Source of the DNA: Planctomycetota bacterium | Lineage (GTDB): Bacteria; Planctomycetota; UBA8742; UBA2392 | Assembly: GCA_020425605.1 (NCBI GenBank) | Contig: JAGQRH010000015.1 | Span: 1 to 64,000 of the forward strand | DNA: 64,000 nucleotides | Direction of reading: 5' to 3' | In this document: piece by piece, positions 17,522 to 26,802 of the stretch | How the letters are laid out: the number at the start of each line of letters is the position of its first letter | Numbering within the stretch: position 1 is the first letter of the stretch | The notes under the pieces: generated by a model | Seen by the model: only the letters and a program-made list of their open reading frames with translations | What the model was told of the DNA's origin: nothing | Database searches by the model: none | Program-made: the position numbers and the translations under genes

Positions 17522-18271
17522 GTGACCAAGTATTACACCACGAGCGAAGTAGCCAAGATCTGCAATGTGCACCGAAACACCATCATCGGGGCCATTCGCA
17601 AGGGCTTGCTCAAGATCCACCGCACGCCCGGTGGACACGCACGCGTGGCCCAGGAAGACCTCGATGATTTCTGTCATCGGCGCAGCCTGCCCACGACCTC
17701 TCTGATCTCGCGCAACAACCGCGCGCTGATTCTCGATCCGGATCCCAAGTTCGCAGCCACGCTGGCCAAGGCCCTTCGCGACTACGAGTATCAAGTGGAA
17801 GCCGCCCGGGACTCATTCCAGGCCGGCTACCTGCTGGGCAAATTCCAGCCGAACGTCGTGTTGGTGGAGCTCGAGATCGGCCAAGACATGACCGGCGCCG
17901 GTGTATGCCGCTCGGTCCGCAGCCTACCGAAACTGCGCGACACGGCCGTGATCGGCATCAGCACAGACAGGAGCCAGGAAAAGATCGACGCGCTGCTGGA
18001 CGCGGGCGCGGATGATTTCGTCGCCAAACCGTTCGAAGTAGAGACGCTCGTCGAGCGCATCGTCAACCTGATCGGCCCGGTCATTGTCGGCACCAGTGGC
18101 CGTGCAACCACGGGCAAGATCACCGGCAAACTCACCAAGCGCGTTGAGCCAAAGGACGAGGCCGAGGACGACGACCGCATGACCCGGAAAGCACCTCCCA
18201 AGAACCAGCATCGCACGACACACGGCGGGGTTCTGGCAGGCCCGGAAGAAGAAGACGATTTCGGCACCTAA
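17522..18271 (+). CDS. MerR/excisionase-type HTH fused to a pseudo-receiver domain
   Basis: 249 residues with a GTG start. Residues 1-50 are an excisionase/MerR-like winged helix: YYTTSEVAKICNVHRNTIIGAIRKGLLKIHRTPGGHARV. Residues ~66-185 are a CheY-like receiver. The acidic pocket (Asp72, Asp74), Ser/Thr148-149 and Lys169 (VAKPFE) are kept. The phosphoacceptor position in PNVVLVELEIG is Glu116 instead of Asp. This could mimic phosphorylation or make the domain phosphorylation-independent. The C-terminal ~60 residues are charged and disordered. No histidine kinase is adjacent. The role is probably transcriptional control; the target is unknown. Confidence 0.75.
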   Translation: MTKYYTTSEVAKICNVHRNTIIGAIRKGLLKIHRTPGGHARVAQEDLDDFCHRRSLPTTSLISRNNRALILDPDPKFAATLAKALRDYEYQVEAARDSFQAGYLLGKFQPNVVLVELEIGQDMTGAGVCRSVRSLPKLRDTAVIGISTDRSQEKIDALLDAGADDFVAKPFEVETLVERIVNLIGPVIVGTSGRATTGKITGKLTKRVEPKDEAEDDDRMTRKAPPKNQHRTTHGGVLAGPEEEDDFGT

Positions 18272-18301
18272 CGTGTCCAATGGCAGTTCGCGGTGCAGGC
18301 C

Positions 18302-18325
18302 GGGGGCGTGAGCAATCGCGCCCCC
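18302..18325. terminator. GC-rich hairpin between convergent genes
   Basis: GGGGGCG (18302-18308) pairs with CGCCCCC (18319-18325), with a 10-base loop between. It lies between the convergent regulator and dapB and touches the dapB stop. It lacks a U tract, so it is a weak terminator call. Confidence 0.3.
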
Positions 18326-19113
18326 TACCCGTTAAGCCCCAGTACCTCGGACATCCCGTACAGGCCTGGCTGCTTGCCCACAAGCCATTCGGCGGCGCGC
18401 AGTGCGCCGCCTGCGAAGGTATCGCGGCTGCTGGCCTTGTGGGTCAACTCAATGCGCTCGCCCTCGGTTGCGAACACGACCGTGTGGTCCCCCACTACAT
18501 CGCCGCCCCGCAGGGCGTGCATGCCGATTTCCTTGCGTGTGCGCTCACCGGCGTGGCCTTCGCGGCCGTGGCGCACGACCTCACTCGGGTTGCGACCGTT
18601 GCCAGCACAGACCGCCCGCAGGATGCCCAACGCCGTGCCGCTTGGTGCATCGACCTTTCGGCGATGGTGCATCTCGATGATCTCGATGTCGTAGGTCTCC
18701 GGCAATGCGGCCGCCGCCTGCTTTGCCAGAGCGAACAGCAGGTTCACGCCGACGCTCATGTTAGGCGCCCAGACGATCGGGATCGTCTCGGCCGCTTCAT
18801 CAAGCCCCGTGAAATCCTCAGCTGTCAGGCCTGTGGTGCCGGATACAAATGGTGTGCCATGCTTCAAGCAATCCGCCAGCCGCGCGCGAAAGCCTTCCGG
18901 CAGGCTGAAGTCGATCAATACATCTGCGCCGCCGTTGTATGCGCCGGTGACTTCACTGCGAAAGCGGTGGTCGCCAATCACGCTGCCGTAAGGCTCGCCG
19001 ATGAACTTGTGGTCGATCGGCGCGACAACGTCATGTCCGGCATGAGCCGCTAGGTCGGCAATGCGCCGCCCCATCCGCCCGCCCGCGCCGTTGAGTGCAA
19101 TCTTGAGAGCCAT
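18325..19113 (-). CDS. dapB: 4-hydroxy-tetrahydrodipicolinate reductase
   Basis: 262 residues, typical for DapB. The N-terminal Rossmann motif is NGAGGRMGRR (residues 8-17). The substrate-binding/catalytic motif EMHHRRKVDAPSGTA spans residues 147-161, with His149/His150 and Lys153. It reduces hydroxy-tetrahydrodipicolinate with NAD(P)H in lysine and meso-diaminopimelate synthesis, which implies a peptidoglycan-building cell, in line with the exported amidase here. TGGAG precedes the ATG. It stands alone, away from other lysine genes. Confidence 0.93.
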   Translation of the reverse strand: MALKIALNGAGGRMGRRIADLAAHAGHDVVAPIDHKFIGEPYGSVIGDHRFRSEVTGAYNGGADVLIDFSLPEGFRARLADCLKHGTPFVSGTTGLTAEDFTGLDEAAETIPIVWAPNMSVGVNLLFALAKQAAAALPETYDIEIIEMHHRRKVDAPSGTALGILRAVCAGNGRNPSEVVRHGREGHAGERTRKEIGMHALRGGDVVGDHTVVFATEGERIELTHKASSRDTFAGGALRAAEWLVGKQPGLYGMSEVLGLNG

Positions 19114-19179
19114 CGGTGCTCCAGTAGTCAGTGGCCGGGAGCCAGTAAACAGATTTCCGGGTCACTGGCCACAGATGAC

Positions 19180-19377
19180 TCATTCAGTGGCCTTGAACTC
19201 GCCTGAGTCTTCAGGGGATGGGTCGCTCGGCTTTTGCTCCGGCTGCCCGTGCGGAGTCCCGCCGAGATACCACGGATCGGCCGTTGCATTTCCGCTGTAG
19301 ATGGACCAGCAATAATCACCCGACTTCTTCGAGCCGGTAAGCTTTCGAACCGTCCAACGGACGCCGCTTTCGATCAA
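19180..19377 (-). CDS. Possible small hydrophilic protein
   Basis: A 65-residue frame with a TTG start (first residues MIESGVRWTVRKLTG). It continues with KKSGDYCWSIYSGNATADPWYLGG and a Pro/Glu-rich acidic tail. The amino acid make-up is sensible, and it fills most of the 361-bp gap between dapB and the next gene. There is no good ribosome binding site, and I do not recognise the family. It could be spurious; the remaining gap shows nothing else. Confidence 0.3.
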   Translation of the reverse strand: MIESGVRWTVRKLTGSKKSGDYCWSIYSGNATADPWYLGGTPHGQPEQKPSDPSPEDSGEFKATE

Positions 19378-19474
19378 TCAGAGCATTGGGCTACCTCGCT
19401 GGCATTCTAACGCAGTTTGCCGACACTTGCTTCCCTCCCCTCGACCGACCGCGTGGACTGGCTAAGTTGCGCCG

Positions 19475-20635
19475 ATGCGCTGGCTGTACCCCGACCCGAA
19501 CGATCACGAAGAAAACGCTGCGCGCCATGCAGTGGAGACGCGCATAGAGCGCTGGTGGAGCGCCTTTGCAGAACACGCCACAGAGATCCGTGAGTCATTC
19601 AGCGATGATTCCGACTTTGATATCCCCGCCTTCATGCGAGAGCACCTTGAGCAGGTGGATCAGCGCCTCGGCTGGGAATTCGGCCCGGCCCTCGAAAGCG
19701 ACGATGAGCGTCTCGTGATCACGCCGGAGCACCGGCTGTACCTGCGCCCGCTCGCCGATGCCATCATCGCACGCGCGCCAGGAATCGACGGCTTCGAGTT
19801 GTACCACGCCCGCCCGGCCGAGCCGGCCGACGTCGCGCTCGCCGCTGTTGAGGCAGAAACCGAAATCGAGCTCGGTCGTTGCAAGGTCTCGACGACCGCC
19901 GACGAGATGAACCGTGTCACGTTGAAGTTCTTCATGCCGGACGTGCTCGATCGCGAACTTGGCGCGGTCCAGGCTGCGATCGCCGCCGAGTCGCTGCTGG
20001 GCGAGGAGGCCTTTGCCCGATGGACCGGCCGGATCGAGGTCGTCGACCGCGAAGAGGGCAGCAACTGGGTGCCGCTGGAAGAGCTGAAGCGGCATGTGTT
20101 TGCCGAAGTCGCGAATATTGACGCCGCGCTGCGGGACACGCCGCTGGTAATGAACGTGGATCGCCTGCAATGGAGCCTCTGGCGCCTGAGTCCGCCGCAG
20201 AAGGACGAGTATCCGCGACAGCAGGATCTGATCATGGGCAGCAGCGCGCTGGACAACATGAGCGCCTGCGCGCAACTCGGACAGAACTTTGACTCGCGCC
20301 GCTACTCACGCACGGGCGAGACGTTCTGCTTCCTGAAGTTCGACGGGGAAGGCCGCAAGATCGCCGCCCGCATGGATGAACGCAAGGCCGTCGAAAAGGC
20401 CGTCAATGACGCGCTGATTGAGGCGAGGCTCGGCGTTGTTGTTGGCACCGGGACCGGCAAGAAATACAGCTACCTCGACCTCGCGCTGACGGATGTGCAG
20501 GCCGCGCTGCCGATCATCCATGAACACATGCGCGCCGCCGCCGTGGCCAACCGTTCATGGCTGCTGTTCCACGACGCGCATCTGGCCGACGAGTGGGTAG
20601 GTATCTACGAAGACACCCCGCCGCCGCCGCGCTAG
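19475..20635 (+). CDS. Conserved-looking hypothetical protein
   Basis: 386 residues, cytoplasmic, acidic, with no signal peptide or membrane segment. I do not recognise the family. The N-terminal half has a long acidic helix region (RIERWWSAFAEHATEIRESF). The C-terminal half includes GTGTGKKYSYLDLAL and a Trp/His-rich end (SWLLFHDAHLADEWVGIYED). GTGTGKK resembles a P-loop but lacks the GKS/T ending and is more likely a beta-turn. It is convergent with the following secreted-protein gene, with 20 bp between stops. Confidence 0.65.
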   Translation: MRWLYPDPNDHEENAARHAVETRIERWWSAFAEHATEIRESFSDDSDFDIPAFMREHLEQVDQRLGWEFGPALESDDERLVITPEHRLYLRPLADAIIARAPGIDGFELYHARPAEPADVALAAVEAETEIELGRCKVSTTADEMNRVTLKFFMPDVLDRELGAVQAAIAAESLLGEEAFARWTGRIEVVDREEGSNWVPLEELKRHVFAEVANIDAALRDTPLVMNVDRLQWSLWRLSPPQKDEYPRQQDLIMGSSALDNMSACAQLGQNFDSRRYSRTGETFCFLKFDGEGRKIAARMDERKAVEKAVNDALIEARLGVVVGTGTGKKYSYLDLALTDVQAALPIIHEHMRAAAVANRSWLLFHDAHLADEWVGIYEDTPPPPR

Positions 20636-20655
20636 GCGGGGGCTTTGCGGCATGG

Positions 20656-22254
20656 CTAGCGTGGATTTCGGGGCTTCGGCGGCTCAGCCGCTTTTTCCTC
20701 AGCGTTGCTGTCCGGGTTTTCGTTGGCGACGACAAGAATGCCGTCTTTGCCGCAACGGAACTCGCCGGTGTTCTTGCCTGTCTCGGTCAAGGCCAGTTCG
20801 CGAGACGTGCCATTGACGGTCAGCTTGACCGTCACGGTCTCGATTTTCTCGGGGTTCTTGTCCTTCTTGAGCTTCAGCACGATCCAGACGCGACCGCCGG
20901 CCTCATCCGAGACAGCCTTGTCCAGCACGAGTGCCGTGACGGGCTTGAAGTCCTTGTCACAGAAGTGCAGGCCCGGGCTGACCTCGAGCACCTTGGGCTC
21001 AATCTTCTTCTCGAGCTTCTGGTCGAGGTCGTCCTTGGGCACGGTGTCCTGCGTGATGCTGCCGCTTCCGGCGAGGTCACCGCCGGTGCCTTTGCCGATC
21101 GCACCGCCGCCGCCGCTGGGACCGCCCGAAGGGCTCTGGTTCGGCAGGCCGCGCGAGTTATTTGGCAGCGGGGCAAATCCCGATCCACGTGACGGCCCGC
21201 TGCTGTTGGTGCTGGGACGGACGAAGCTGCCACCGCCCCCGGTGTTGCCGGTATTGCCGTTCCGGTTGCGATTGCCGCGGGTGTTGCTTGAGCTGTCCAG
21301 CGGGCGGCTGCCCGTGTTGATGGACGACGGCGAAGGCGATGAACCAGAGGTACTGGCGCTGCTTTCACTGCCCGATGGCGTCTCCGCCGGTGCGGGTGCG
21401 GGATCTCCGTTGTCGTTGCTTCCCTGGATAGCCGACTTGGCCGTGAAGGCGTTTACTACCAGCGCGGTCTGATTCGACAGCGCCGCGCCACTCACCTCGC
21501 AGGCAAGGTCGCCCTGAATGCCGCCCACTAGGCCGAAGTACTGCGTGTTGTACTTGATGCCGTCCACCCGCACGGTCACGGTGTCGAGGGCAGCATTGCC
21601 GATTGCAAAGCTGAAGATTGTGTTGGCCTGGGCCAACGCGGGCGAGTTGATGGTGCCGCTGGTCGTGGTCACCGTCGGCTCGGAATCGAATGCGCATCCC
21701 GTTGGCGCCTTGATGCTAACGCTTCCGGCAATGGCCCCGGTAATGACAATGACGCCGGCCGGCTGGGGGTCCGGGCTGTTTACCCGCACCAGCAGTACAC
21801 TTTCCACGCCGACCTTGGCCTGCGACCCGCTGACCGCGGTCGTTCCCTTGATGCCGAGCGTTCCGCGCAGAGTCTTCAGTACCTTGGTGCCATTCACCGA
21901 ATACAGGTCGAGGCTGACTTCGATCGTGCCGTCGGCATCCTGGTCAACGTCGATGCTGAATTGCGCTTCGTTCTGGTTGAGCAACTGAAAACTGCCCGGC
22001 ACCAGCGTCACGCCGGCGCTGAAGCGCACCACGGGCTGCTTGCTGCTGCTGTTGGCAAAGCCGGCCGGGTCATTCGCGACCAGCCGCATGGCCAGGCCGC
22101 GCGCCCCGCGATCAACAGCTGCCGGCTGGGTGACGAACGACTCCTTGGCCGCCGAAGGATCCGGTGTCGGTGTCCCCGGCGGGATCGGGGGTGCTGTCTG
22201 CGCGGAAAGTTGCGCGGTGCAGATGGCCAACAAAAGGCAGATCGCGTATCGCAT
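20656..22254 (-). CDS. Exported protein with low-complexity middle, unknown function
   Basis: 532 residues. The ATG at 22254 follows GGAG at six bases; a TTG at 22260 is also in frame. The signal peptide is MRYAICLLLAICTAQLSAQ. A beta-rich domain (~residues 50-270) resembles a cohesin-like or choice-of-anchor sandwich, with segments such as RFSAGVTLVPGSFQLL and IFSFAIGNAALDTVTVRV. A Ser/Asn/Gly/Pro-rich linker (~270-400) leads to a C-terminal beta domain ending in a Pro/Lys tail. There is no sorting signal at the C-terminus. The gene begins 15 bp after the CNNM-type gene stop and is probably co-transcribed with it. Confidence 0.6.
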   Translation of the reverse strand: MRYAICLLLAICTAQLSAQTAPPIPPGTPTPDPSAAKESFVTQPAAVDRGARGLAMRLVANDPAGFANSSSKQPVVRFSAGVTLVPGSFQLLNQNEAQFSIDVDQDADGTIEVSLDLYSVNGTKVLKTLRGTLGIKGTTAVSGSQAKVGVESVLLVRVNSPDPQPAGVIVITGAIAGSVSIKAPTGCAFDSEPTVTTTSGTINSPALAQANTIFSFAIGNAALDTVTVRVDGIKYNTQYFGLVGGIQGDLACEVSGAALSNQTALVVNAFTAKSAIQGSNDNGDPAPAPAETPSGSESSASTSGSSPSPSSINTGSRPLDSSSNTRGNRNRNGNTGNTGGGGSFVRPSTNSSGPSRGSGFAPLPNNSRGLPNQSPSGGPSGGGGAIGKGTGGDLAGSGSITQDTVPKDDLDQKLEKKIEPKVLEVSPGLHFCDKDFKPVTALVLDKAVSDEAGGRVWIVLKLKKDKNPEKIETVTVKLTVNGTSRELALTETGKNTGEFRCGKDGILVVANENPDSNAEEKAAEPPKPRNPR

Positions 22255-22269
22255 GGTCAACTCCGACTC

Positions 22270-23694
22270 TTACTCGGCCTTCTCTTCGTCGTCGCCGCTC
22301 ACGAGCTGCGGCTGGTCCAGCGACTTTCGCCCGTGCACGGTTTCTTCAGCAGCCTTGATCTGGCGTGTATGCCTGCGCCGCCCGCTGACTCCTGCCACAT
22401 CTTCGGCTTCGGCCGCCTGGATCTCCTCGGGGGTCAGCTTCCGGATGCGCAATCTGCGCACACGATGGCCCCTCACGCGCGTCGCCGTGATCTCCATCCC
22501 ATGATACGTCGTGGCATCGCCTTCCGACGGGATATTCCCGAACGCTTTCAGCGCAAGCCCGGCGGCCGTGTCGAAGCCTTCCAATGCGTCCGGGGGCAAT
22601 GATACGCCAAGACGGGCAACCAGCCGCTCATCGCTTACCCGGCCGTCCACTTCCCATGTGCGGTCGTCCAGTTGCTCGAAGGGTGTGGCAACTACGTCAT
22701 ATTCGTCCTCAATGCGGCCGACGAGCATTTCGACTACGTCTTCAAGCGTGACCAGGCCGGACGTTCCACCGTACTCATCCAGAACAATCGCGAGGTGACT
22801 GCGCTTGGCGCGCATTTCGTTCAACAGGTCACCAATGAACATGGAGTCCGGCACGAACAGCGGCTTGTGCAGAAATGAGCGCAGGTCAAAGCCCTCACTC
22901 GTTTCGTGCCTGAGGAATTCCTTGAAATTCAGGATGCCGACAATGTCGTCAAAGTCGCCCTTGTAGACCGGCAATCGCGAATATGGCGTCTTGCGGAACA
23001 GCGCGCGGATGTCGTCGAGGCTGGTCTGCAACTCAACACCCTGAATGTCCGTTCGCGGCGCCATGATCTCGCGCACCCGTGTGTCGTTCAGTTGGGCCGC
23101 TCGCTGGATCAGCTGTTTTTCCATGGTGTCGATGACGCCCATCTGCTCGCCCATGTGGGCGACAGCCTGGATCTCGTGCACGTCAAAGATGTCCTCGTCG
23201 CCGGCACGGCTGCCCATCAGGCGCATGATGGCGTTGCTGAACTGGATCAGCAGCCAGGTGATCGGGCGGGTAAGGAGCATCAGCACGACGACAGGCCACG
23301 CCGACATCAGCGCCCACTGGTTCCGCATGCGCACGGCGATCGACTTGGGCACAACTTCGCCGAACACGAGCAGGAAGCCGACCGAGCAGATCGACGCCAC
23401 GATCGGCGCCGCCCACTGCGGCATCAGGTCTTTTCCCTGCAGGAATCCGTCGAAGACCACGGTCGCGTACACAGCCAGAATCACGTTCACCACATTGTTG
23501 GCGACCAGCAATGCAGCGATGACGCGGCCCTTTTCATACAGCATCTTCAGCAACAGCTTTGCTGAAGCATTGCCGTGGTCGGCAAGACGGGTAAGGGTTA
23601 CCGTGGAGACGGCCGTCAGTGCGGTCTCGGTGCCCGAGAACAGCCCGGAAAGCGTGAGAATGCCGAGGAAGATGAGTACGGAGCCTATGTCCAC
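22270..23694 (-). CDS. CNNM/CorC-type membrane protein with CBS pair
   Basis: 474 residues. A GTG start follows GGAG at five bases. Residues 1-~140 are a DUF21/CNNM transmembrane domain (LSGLFSGTETALTAVS, then NNVVNVILAVYATVVF and FGEVVPKSIAVR). Two CBS motifs follow (IMAPRTDIQGV... and FVPDSMFIGDLLNEM...DEYGGTSGLVTLEDVVE). A CorC/HlyC transporter-associated domain and a charged tail end the protein. The family is linked to magnesium/cobalt export and was earlier called hemolysin-like. The CBS pair probably binds nucleotide-Mg. Substrate specificity cannot be read from the sequence. Confidence 0.85.
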   Translation of the reverse strand: MDIGSVLIFLGILTLSGLFSGTETALTAVSTVTLTRLADHGNASAKLLLKMLYEKGRVIAALLVANNVVNVILAVYATVVFDGFLQGKDLMPQWAAPIVASICSVGFLLVFGEVVPKSIAVRMRNQWALMSAWPVVVLMLLTRPITWLLIQFSNAIMRLMGSRAGDEDIFDVHEIQAVAHMGEQMGVIDTMEKQLIQRAAQLNDTRVREIMAPRTDIQGVELQTSLDDIRALFRKTPYSRLPVYKGDFDDIVGILNFKEFLRHETSEGFDLRSFLHKPLFVPDSMFIGDLLNEMRAKRSHLAIVLDEYGGTSGLVTLEDVVEMLVGRIEDEYDVVATPFEQLDDRTWEVDGRVSDERLVARLGVSLPPDALEGFDTAAGLALKAFGNIPSEGDATTYHGMEITATRVRGHRVRRLRIRKLTPEEIQAAEAEDVAGVSGRRRHTRQIKAAEETVHGRKSLDQPQLVSGDDEEKAE

Positions 23695-23774
23695 GCCCGC
23701 TCCATCAACCGATCAACGCGCGATGAGTGCCGTGCGTAAGCATTACTGCAACATCGATCCGAGGTCATGGGCGT

Positions 23775-26630
23775 CTACTTCCTGCCCTGGTTTGCGCGCG
23801 TGTCCTTGAACTCTGATTCCAGGCGATTCAGCAGTTGTTGCGCCCCGTTCTTGTCGCCGCGCCCGGCCATTGAGTTGGCAAGCCCCAACAAGCCCCACGC
23901 GTAGTACTCACGAACCAACGCATAGGACGGGTCTTTCGCATCCAGGTTCTTCCAGGCGTGATCAATCAACGACCATGCCGCGTCATACGCCTCAAGCTCG
24001 CACATCCACGCGAACAGTCCGACGAGAATGGGCGGGCCGCCGCTGGCAACGGGCTTCTGCAAAGCAGCCCAGGTGCCGGCGTGATAAGTGATCAAGTGTG
24101 TGACCGCGGCCGCGAGCGCCATGCGCTTGTCGCGTGTATCAATCTCCGCCGCCGAAATCTTGGTGACCTTTCCACTCTTGGCGTCCGAGAGCTCGATGCT
24201 CCATTGCTCGTTGTCCAGATCGGACTTCACGCGGATGGTCAGTACCGCCTGCGCGCTTCCGAAGAAACTCACCACGTCCGCAGGCCACGGGTGAACCTTC
24301 AGCAGGTCGTTGGTTTCAATGATGTCGGGCATTGCATCCGCGCGCACGAGCTTGAGCAGTGACTGGTACTCGAGCGTCGTCTGTTCTTCGCGGCGATTGA
24401 TGTCGTCGAGGATCGGCTTGAAGCGCGGGCGGTCGCTGTAGGCGATGTAGTCGGTGTTGCTCAGCTCGAAGTCGCGCAGCCGCTGCGAGACCATTTTGGA
24501 GTCACCGCGCGCCGCGTCGCGGCGGCAGGCCTCCAGCACGCTCTGCAACGCGCCGCTGCAGCGCGTGAACGCATCCTCGACGGCTGTGCGCTCGGCCGCC
24601 GCGGCCTGGGATTTGAACAACGTAAGCTTCTGCTCGATGCTGTCACCCAGGACTTTCAGGTAGCCGATGTAGTCGGCCTGGTCGCACGTGCCCTGCGCAT
24701 CACGGACGCGGGCCAGCACACTCTCGGCTGTAGCGGCTTTCAACTCAGGTGTCTGGGACTTCTCGGCGTCTTCGACTTCTCGTGTCATGGCCTTGCTGAA
24801 GGTCTCGTAGTGGTTCCTGACGCTCGCGCCGTACATTCGCGTGTAGTAGTCTTTCGCACGCTCCTCGACGATTTTCTTGATCTCTTCATTCGTCGAGTCC
24901 TGGTACTTGTTGATGAATCCCTGCACCAGGTCGGCTGCGGCCTGGTAGTGGAACTCCGTGATCGCAGCTTCCGAATCACGGAATGTCTGGTCCCATTCGT
25001 CAGCAACGGCCGCAGCGCCCTTTGAAATCGCATCGAGCTTGTCCTTGAGCTCGCTGATCCGGTCGGTCACCAGTTTCTTGCGTTCGTCCGTTGCCTTGGG
25101 ATTCTCCGCCAGCTTTTCCTCAAGCCTTGCAATGGCGGCCTTGTAGGCCTCCTTGTCATCTTTGCTGTCGCTGATCTTGAACTCCGCATACAGCAGGGCG
25201 TCATCTAGCGCCTTGTTGGCCGCCTTCACTTCGTCAGAAACCACCGGGCCGGAGTTTGTTGGTGGAGTGTTGTTGGAGGGCGCAACATTGCTGTTGCTGG
25301 TGATGTTGTTGGCCGTGCTGCTTCCGCTGAACACAAAGAACCAGATCGAGAACGCAGCACCAAACAGAGCGATCAGCGCAATCACGCCAACGATGATCAG
25401 CTTGCGCTGCCGGGTCAGGTCGGCAAGCTGCTGAGACTGGTCTGCCGACAGGCCGGTTGCACGCCCCGCGAAGGCACTGCCGTCTGACGCCGCCTTGCGC
25501 GATGCCAGGTTTTCCCAGTCACTGAGGTCGTTGGCGATCTCGCTGGCGTGCTGGTAACGCTCGGCGGGGTTCTTGGCGAGCATGCGGTCGATGATGCGGG
25601 CGATCGCGTGCGGGCAATCCGGCACGGTCTCGGTGATCGGTGTGTGCGGCTCGCGTACCTGCTTCTTCAAGATTTCTTTGACCGTTGCGCCGGTGAACAG
25701 CGTCTTGCCGGTCAGTGTGCGGTAAAACGTGGCCCCCAACGCGTAGATATCGGCGCGATGGTCGATGGCCTTCCCCATCGCCTGTTCCGGCGCGATGTAG
25801 TGCGGTGTTCCGAACACGCCGTCCTGCTCGGCCTGCAGTTCCTGTGTACTCATGGCAAGCCCGAGGTCACCCAGCTTTACGCTGTCGTCTTCGGTCACCA
25901 TCAGGTTGTCCGGCTTGATGTCGCGGTGCACCAGACCTTTGCGCTCGGCATAGTCGAGCGCGTTGCAGGCATCCTTGATGACCTTTACGGCGCGCGCCAG
26001 GGTTATGGACTTCTTGCTGGTCAGCTCTTCCAGCACACTGCCCTTTGACGCGTACTCCATGCTGAAGAAGTACTGCCCGCCCTCATCGCCTACGTCATAC
26101 ACCTGGATGATGTTCGGGTGGTTCAGGCTGCCGGCAGCGCGCGCCTCCTTCACGAACATCTCGCAGAACTTCTCGTCCTTCACCAGGTCCTGTGACAGCA
26201 CCTTCAGTGCCACGGTGCGGCCAAGGCTGAGCTGTGTGGCCTTGTACACGGTACCCATCGCGCCTCGGCCGAGGCGTTCTTCGATGCGGTAGCCGCCAAT
26301 CTGCTGGCCGATCAATCCGCCGTGCGTGTCCGTCTGCTCATCCGGCAGCCACGAGATGAGCGTTTCACCGATCTGGATACTGTCGCCGAACGCGAGCTTG
26401 TGCGCTCCCGCGGCCTGACGGCCGTTCACGAGTGTCCCGTTGGCGCTGTTGAGGTCTTTCAGCCCGAAGACGCTGCCCTTGCTGGCGATCAGGAAGTGGC
26501 GGCGCGAGGCCATGGTGTCGGAGAGCTGGAGGTTGGCCTCCTTGTCACGTCCGGCCACGATCTGGCCCCCCACGGCAATCGTTACCGATTTGCCGCGGTC
26601 AGGACCTTTCTCGACCAGCAGTCGTGGCAC
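23775..26630 (-). CDS. Transmembrane Ser/Thr protein kinase with N-terminal FHA domain
   Basis: 951 residues. A GTG start follows GGAGG. Residues 1-98 are an FHA domain with Arg28, Ser42-Arg-Arg-His and LNSANGTLVNG. Residues ~113-375 are a Hanks-type kinase: glycine loop LGRGAMGTVYKA, Lys143, catalytic HRDIKPDN (Asp237), and DLG (255-257) in place of DFG. The activation segment ends GTPHYIAPEQ. One membrane span (~413-437, IIVGVIALIALFGAAFSIWFFVF) leads to an Asn/Ser/Pro-rich linker and a ~480-residue mainly helical, Lys/Glu/Asp-rich extracytoplasmic region. The fused FHA suggests binding of its own or a partner's phosphothreonine. The target is unknown. Confidence 0.88.
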   Translation of the reverse strand: MPRLLVEKGPDRGKSVTIAVGGQIVAGRDKEANLQLSDTMASRRHFLIASKGSVFGLKDLNSANGTLVNGRQAAGAHKLAFGDSIQIGETLISWLPDEQTDTHGGLIGQQIGGYRIEERLGRGAMGTVYKATQLSLGRTVALKVLSQDLVKDEKFCEMFVKEARAAGSLNHPNIIQVYDVGDEGGQYFFSMEYASKGSVLEELTSKKSITLARAVKVIKDACNALDYAERKGLVHRDIKPDNLMVTEDDSVKLGDLGLAMSTQELQAEQDGVFGTPHYIAPEQAMGKAIDHRADIYALGATFYRTLTGKTLFTGATVKEILKKQVREPHTPITETVPDCPHAIARIIDRMLAKNPAERYQHASEIANDLSDWENLASRKAASDGSAFAGRATGLSADQSQQLADLTRQRKLIIVGVIALIALFGAAFSIWFFVFSGSSTANNITSNSNVAPSNNTPPTNSGPVVSDEVKAANKALDDALLYAEFKISDSKDDKEAYKAAIARLEEKLAENPKATDERKKLVTDRISELKDKLDAISKGAAAVADEWDQTFRDSEAAITEFHYQAAADLVQGFINKYQDSTNEEIKKIVEERAKDYYTRMYGASVRNHYETFSKAMTREVEDAEKSQTPELKAATAESVLARVRDAQGTCDQADYIGYLKVLGDSIEQKLTLFKSQAAAAERTAVEDAFTRCSGALQSVLEACRRDAARGDSKMVSQRLRDFELSNTDYIAYSDRPRFKPILDDINRREEQTTLEYQSLLKLVRADAMPDIIETNDLLKVHPWPADVVSFFGSAQAVLTIRVKSDLDNEQWSIELSDAKSGKVTKISAAEIDTRDKRMALAAAVTHLITYHAGTWAALQKPVASGGPPILVGLFAWMCELEAYDAAWSLIDHAWKNLDAKDPSYALVREYYAWGLLGLANSMAGRGDKNGAQQLLNRLESEFKDTRANQGRK

Positions 26631-26757
26631 GCTTCAGCCTCCGAATACGCATACGACACCATGACGGCCCCCGGCCGCCACGGCGCGCGCATTCATTTCC
26701 CGCAAGTATCCAAGGTTTCACGGCTTGGGTCAACGCAGCGAACCCTGCCGCTCAAAA

Positions 26758-26789
26758 CTACGGCCCCCGCGCGGGCGCGGGGGCCGTAG
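26758..26789 (-). terminator. Strong intrinsic terminator of the greA-fusion gene
   Basis: A perfect 14-bp stem (CTACGGCCCCCGCG and its complement, with a CGGG loop) is followed on the minus strand by TTTTGAG. It begins 14 bases past the greA-fusion stop. Confidence 0.85.
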
Positions 26790-26802
26790 CAAGGCTGCAA
26801 CT

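Noticed and set aside
19475-20635. GTGTGKK in the hypothetical protein as a P-loop
   Set aside because: It lacks the GK[ST] ending and lies late in the protein without a Walker B partner.
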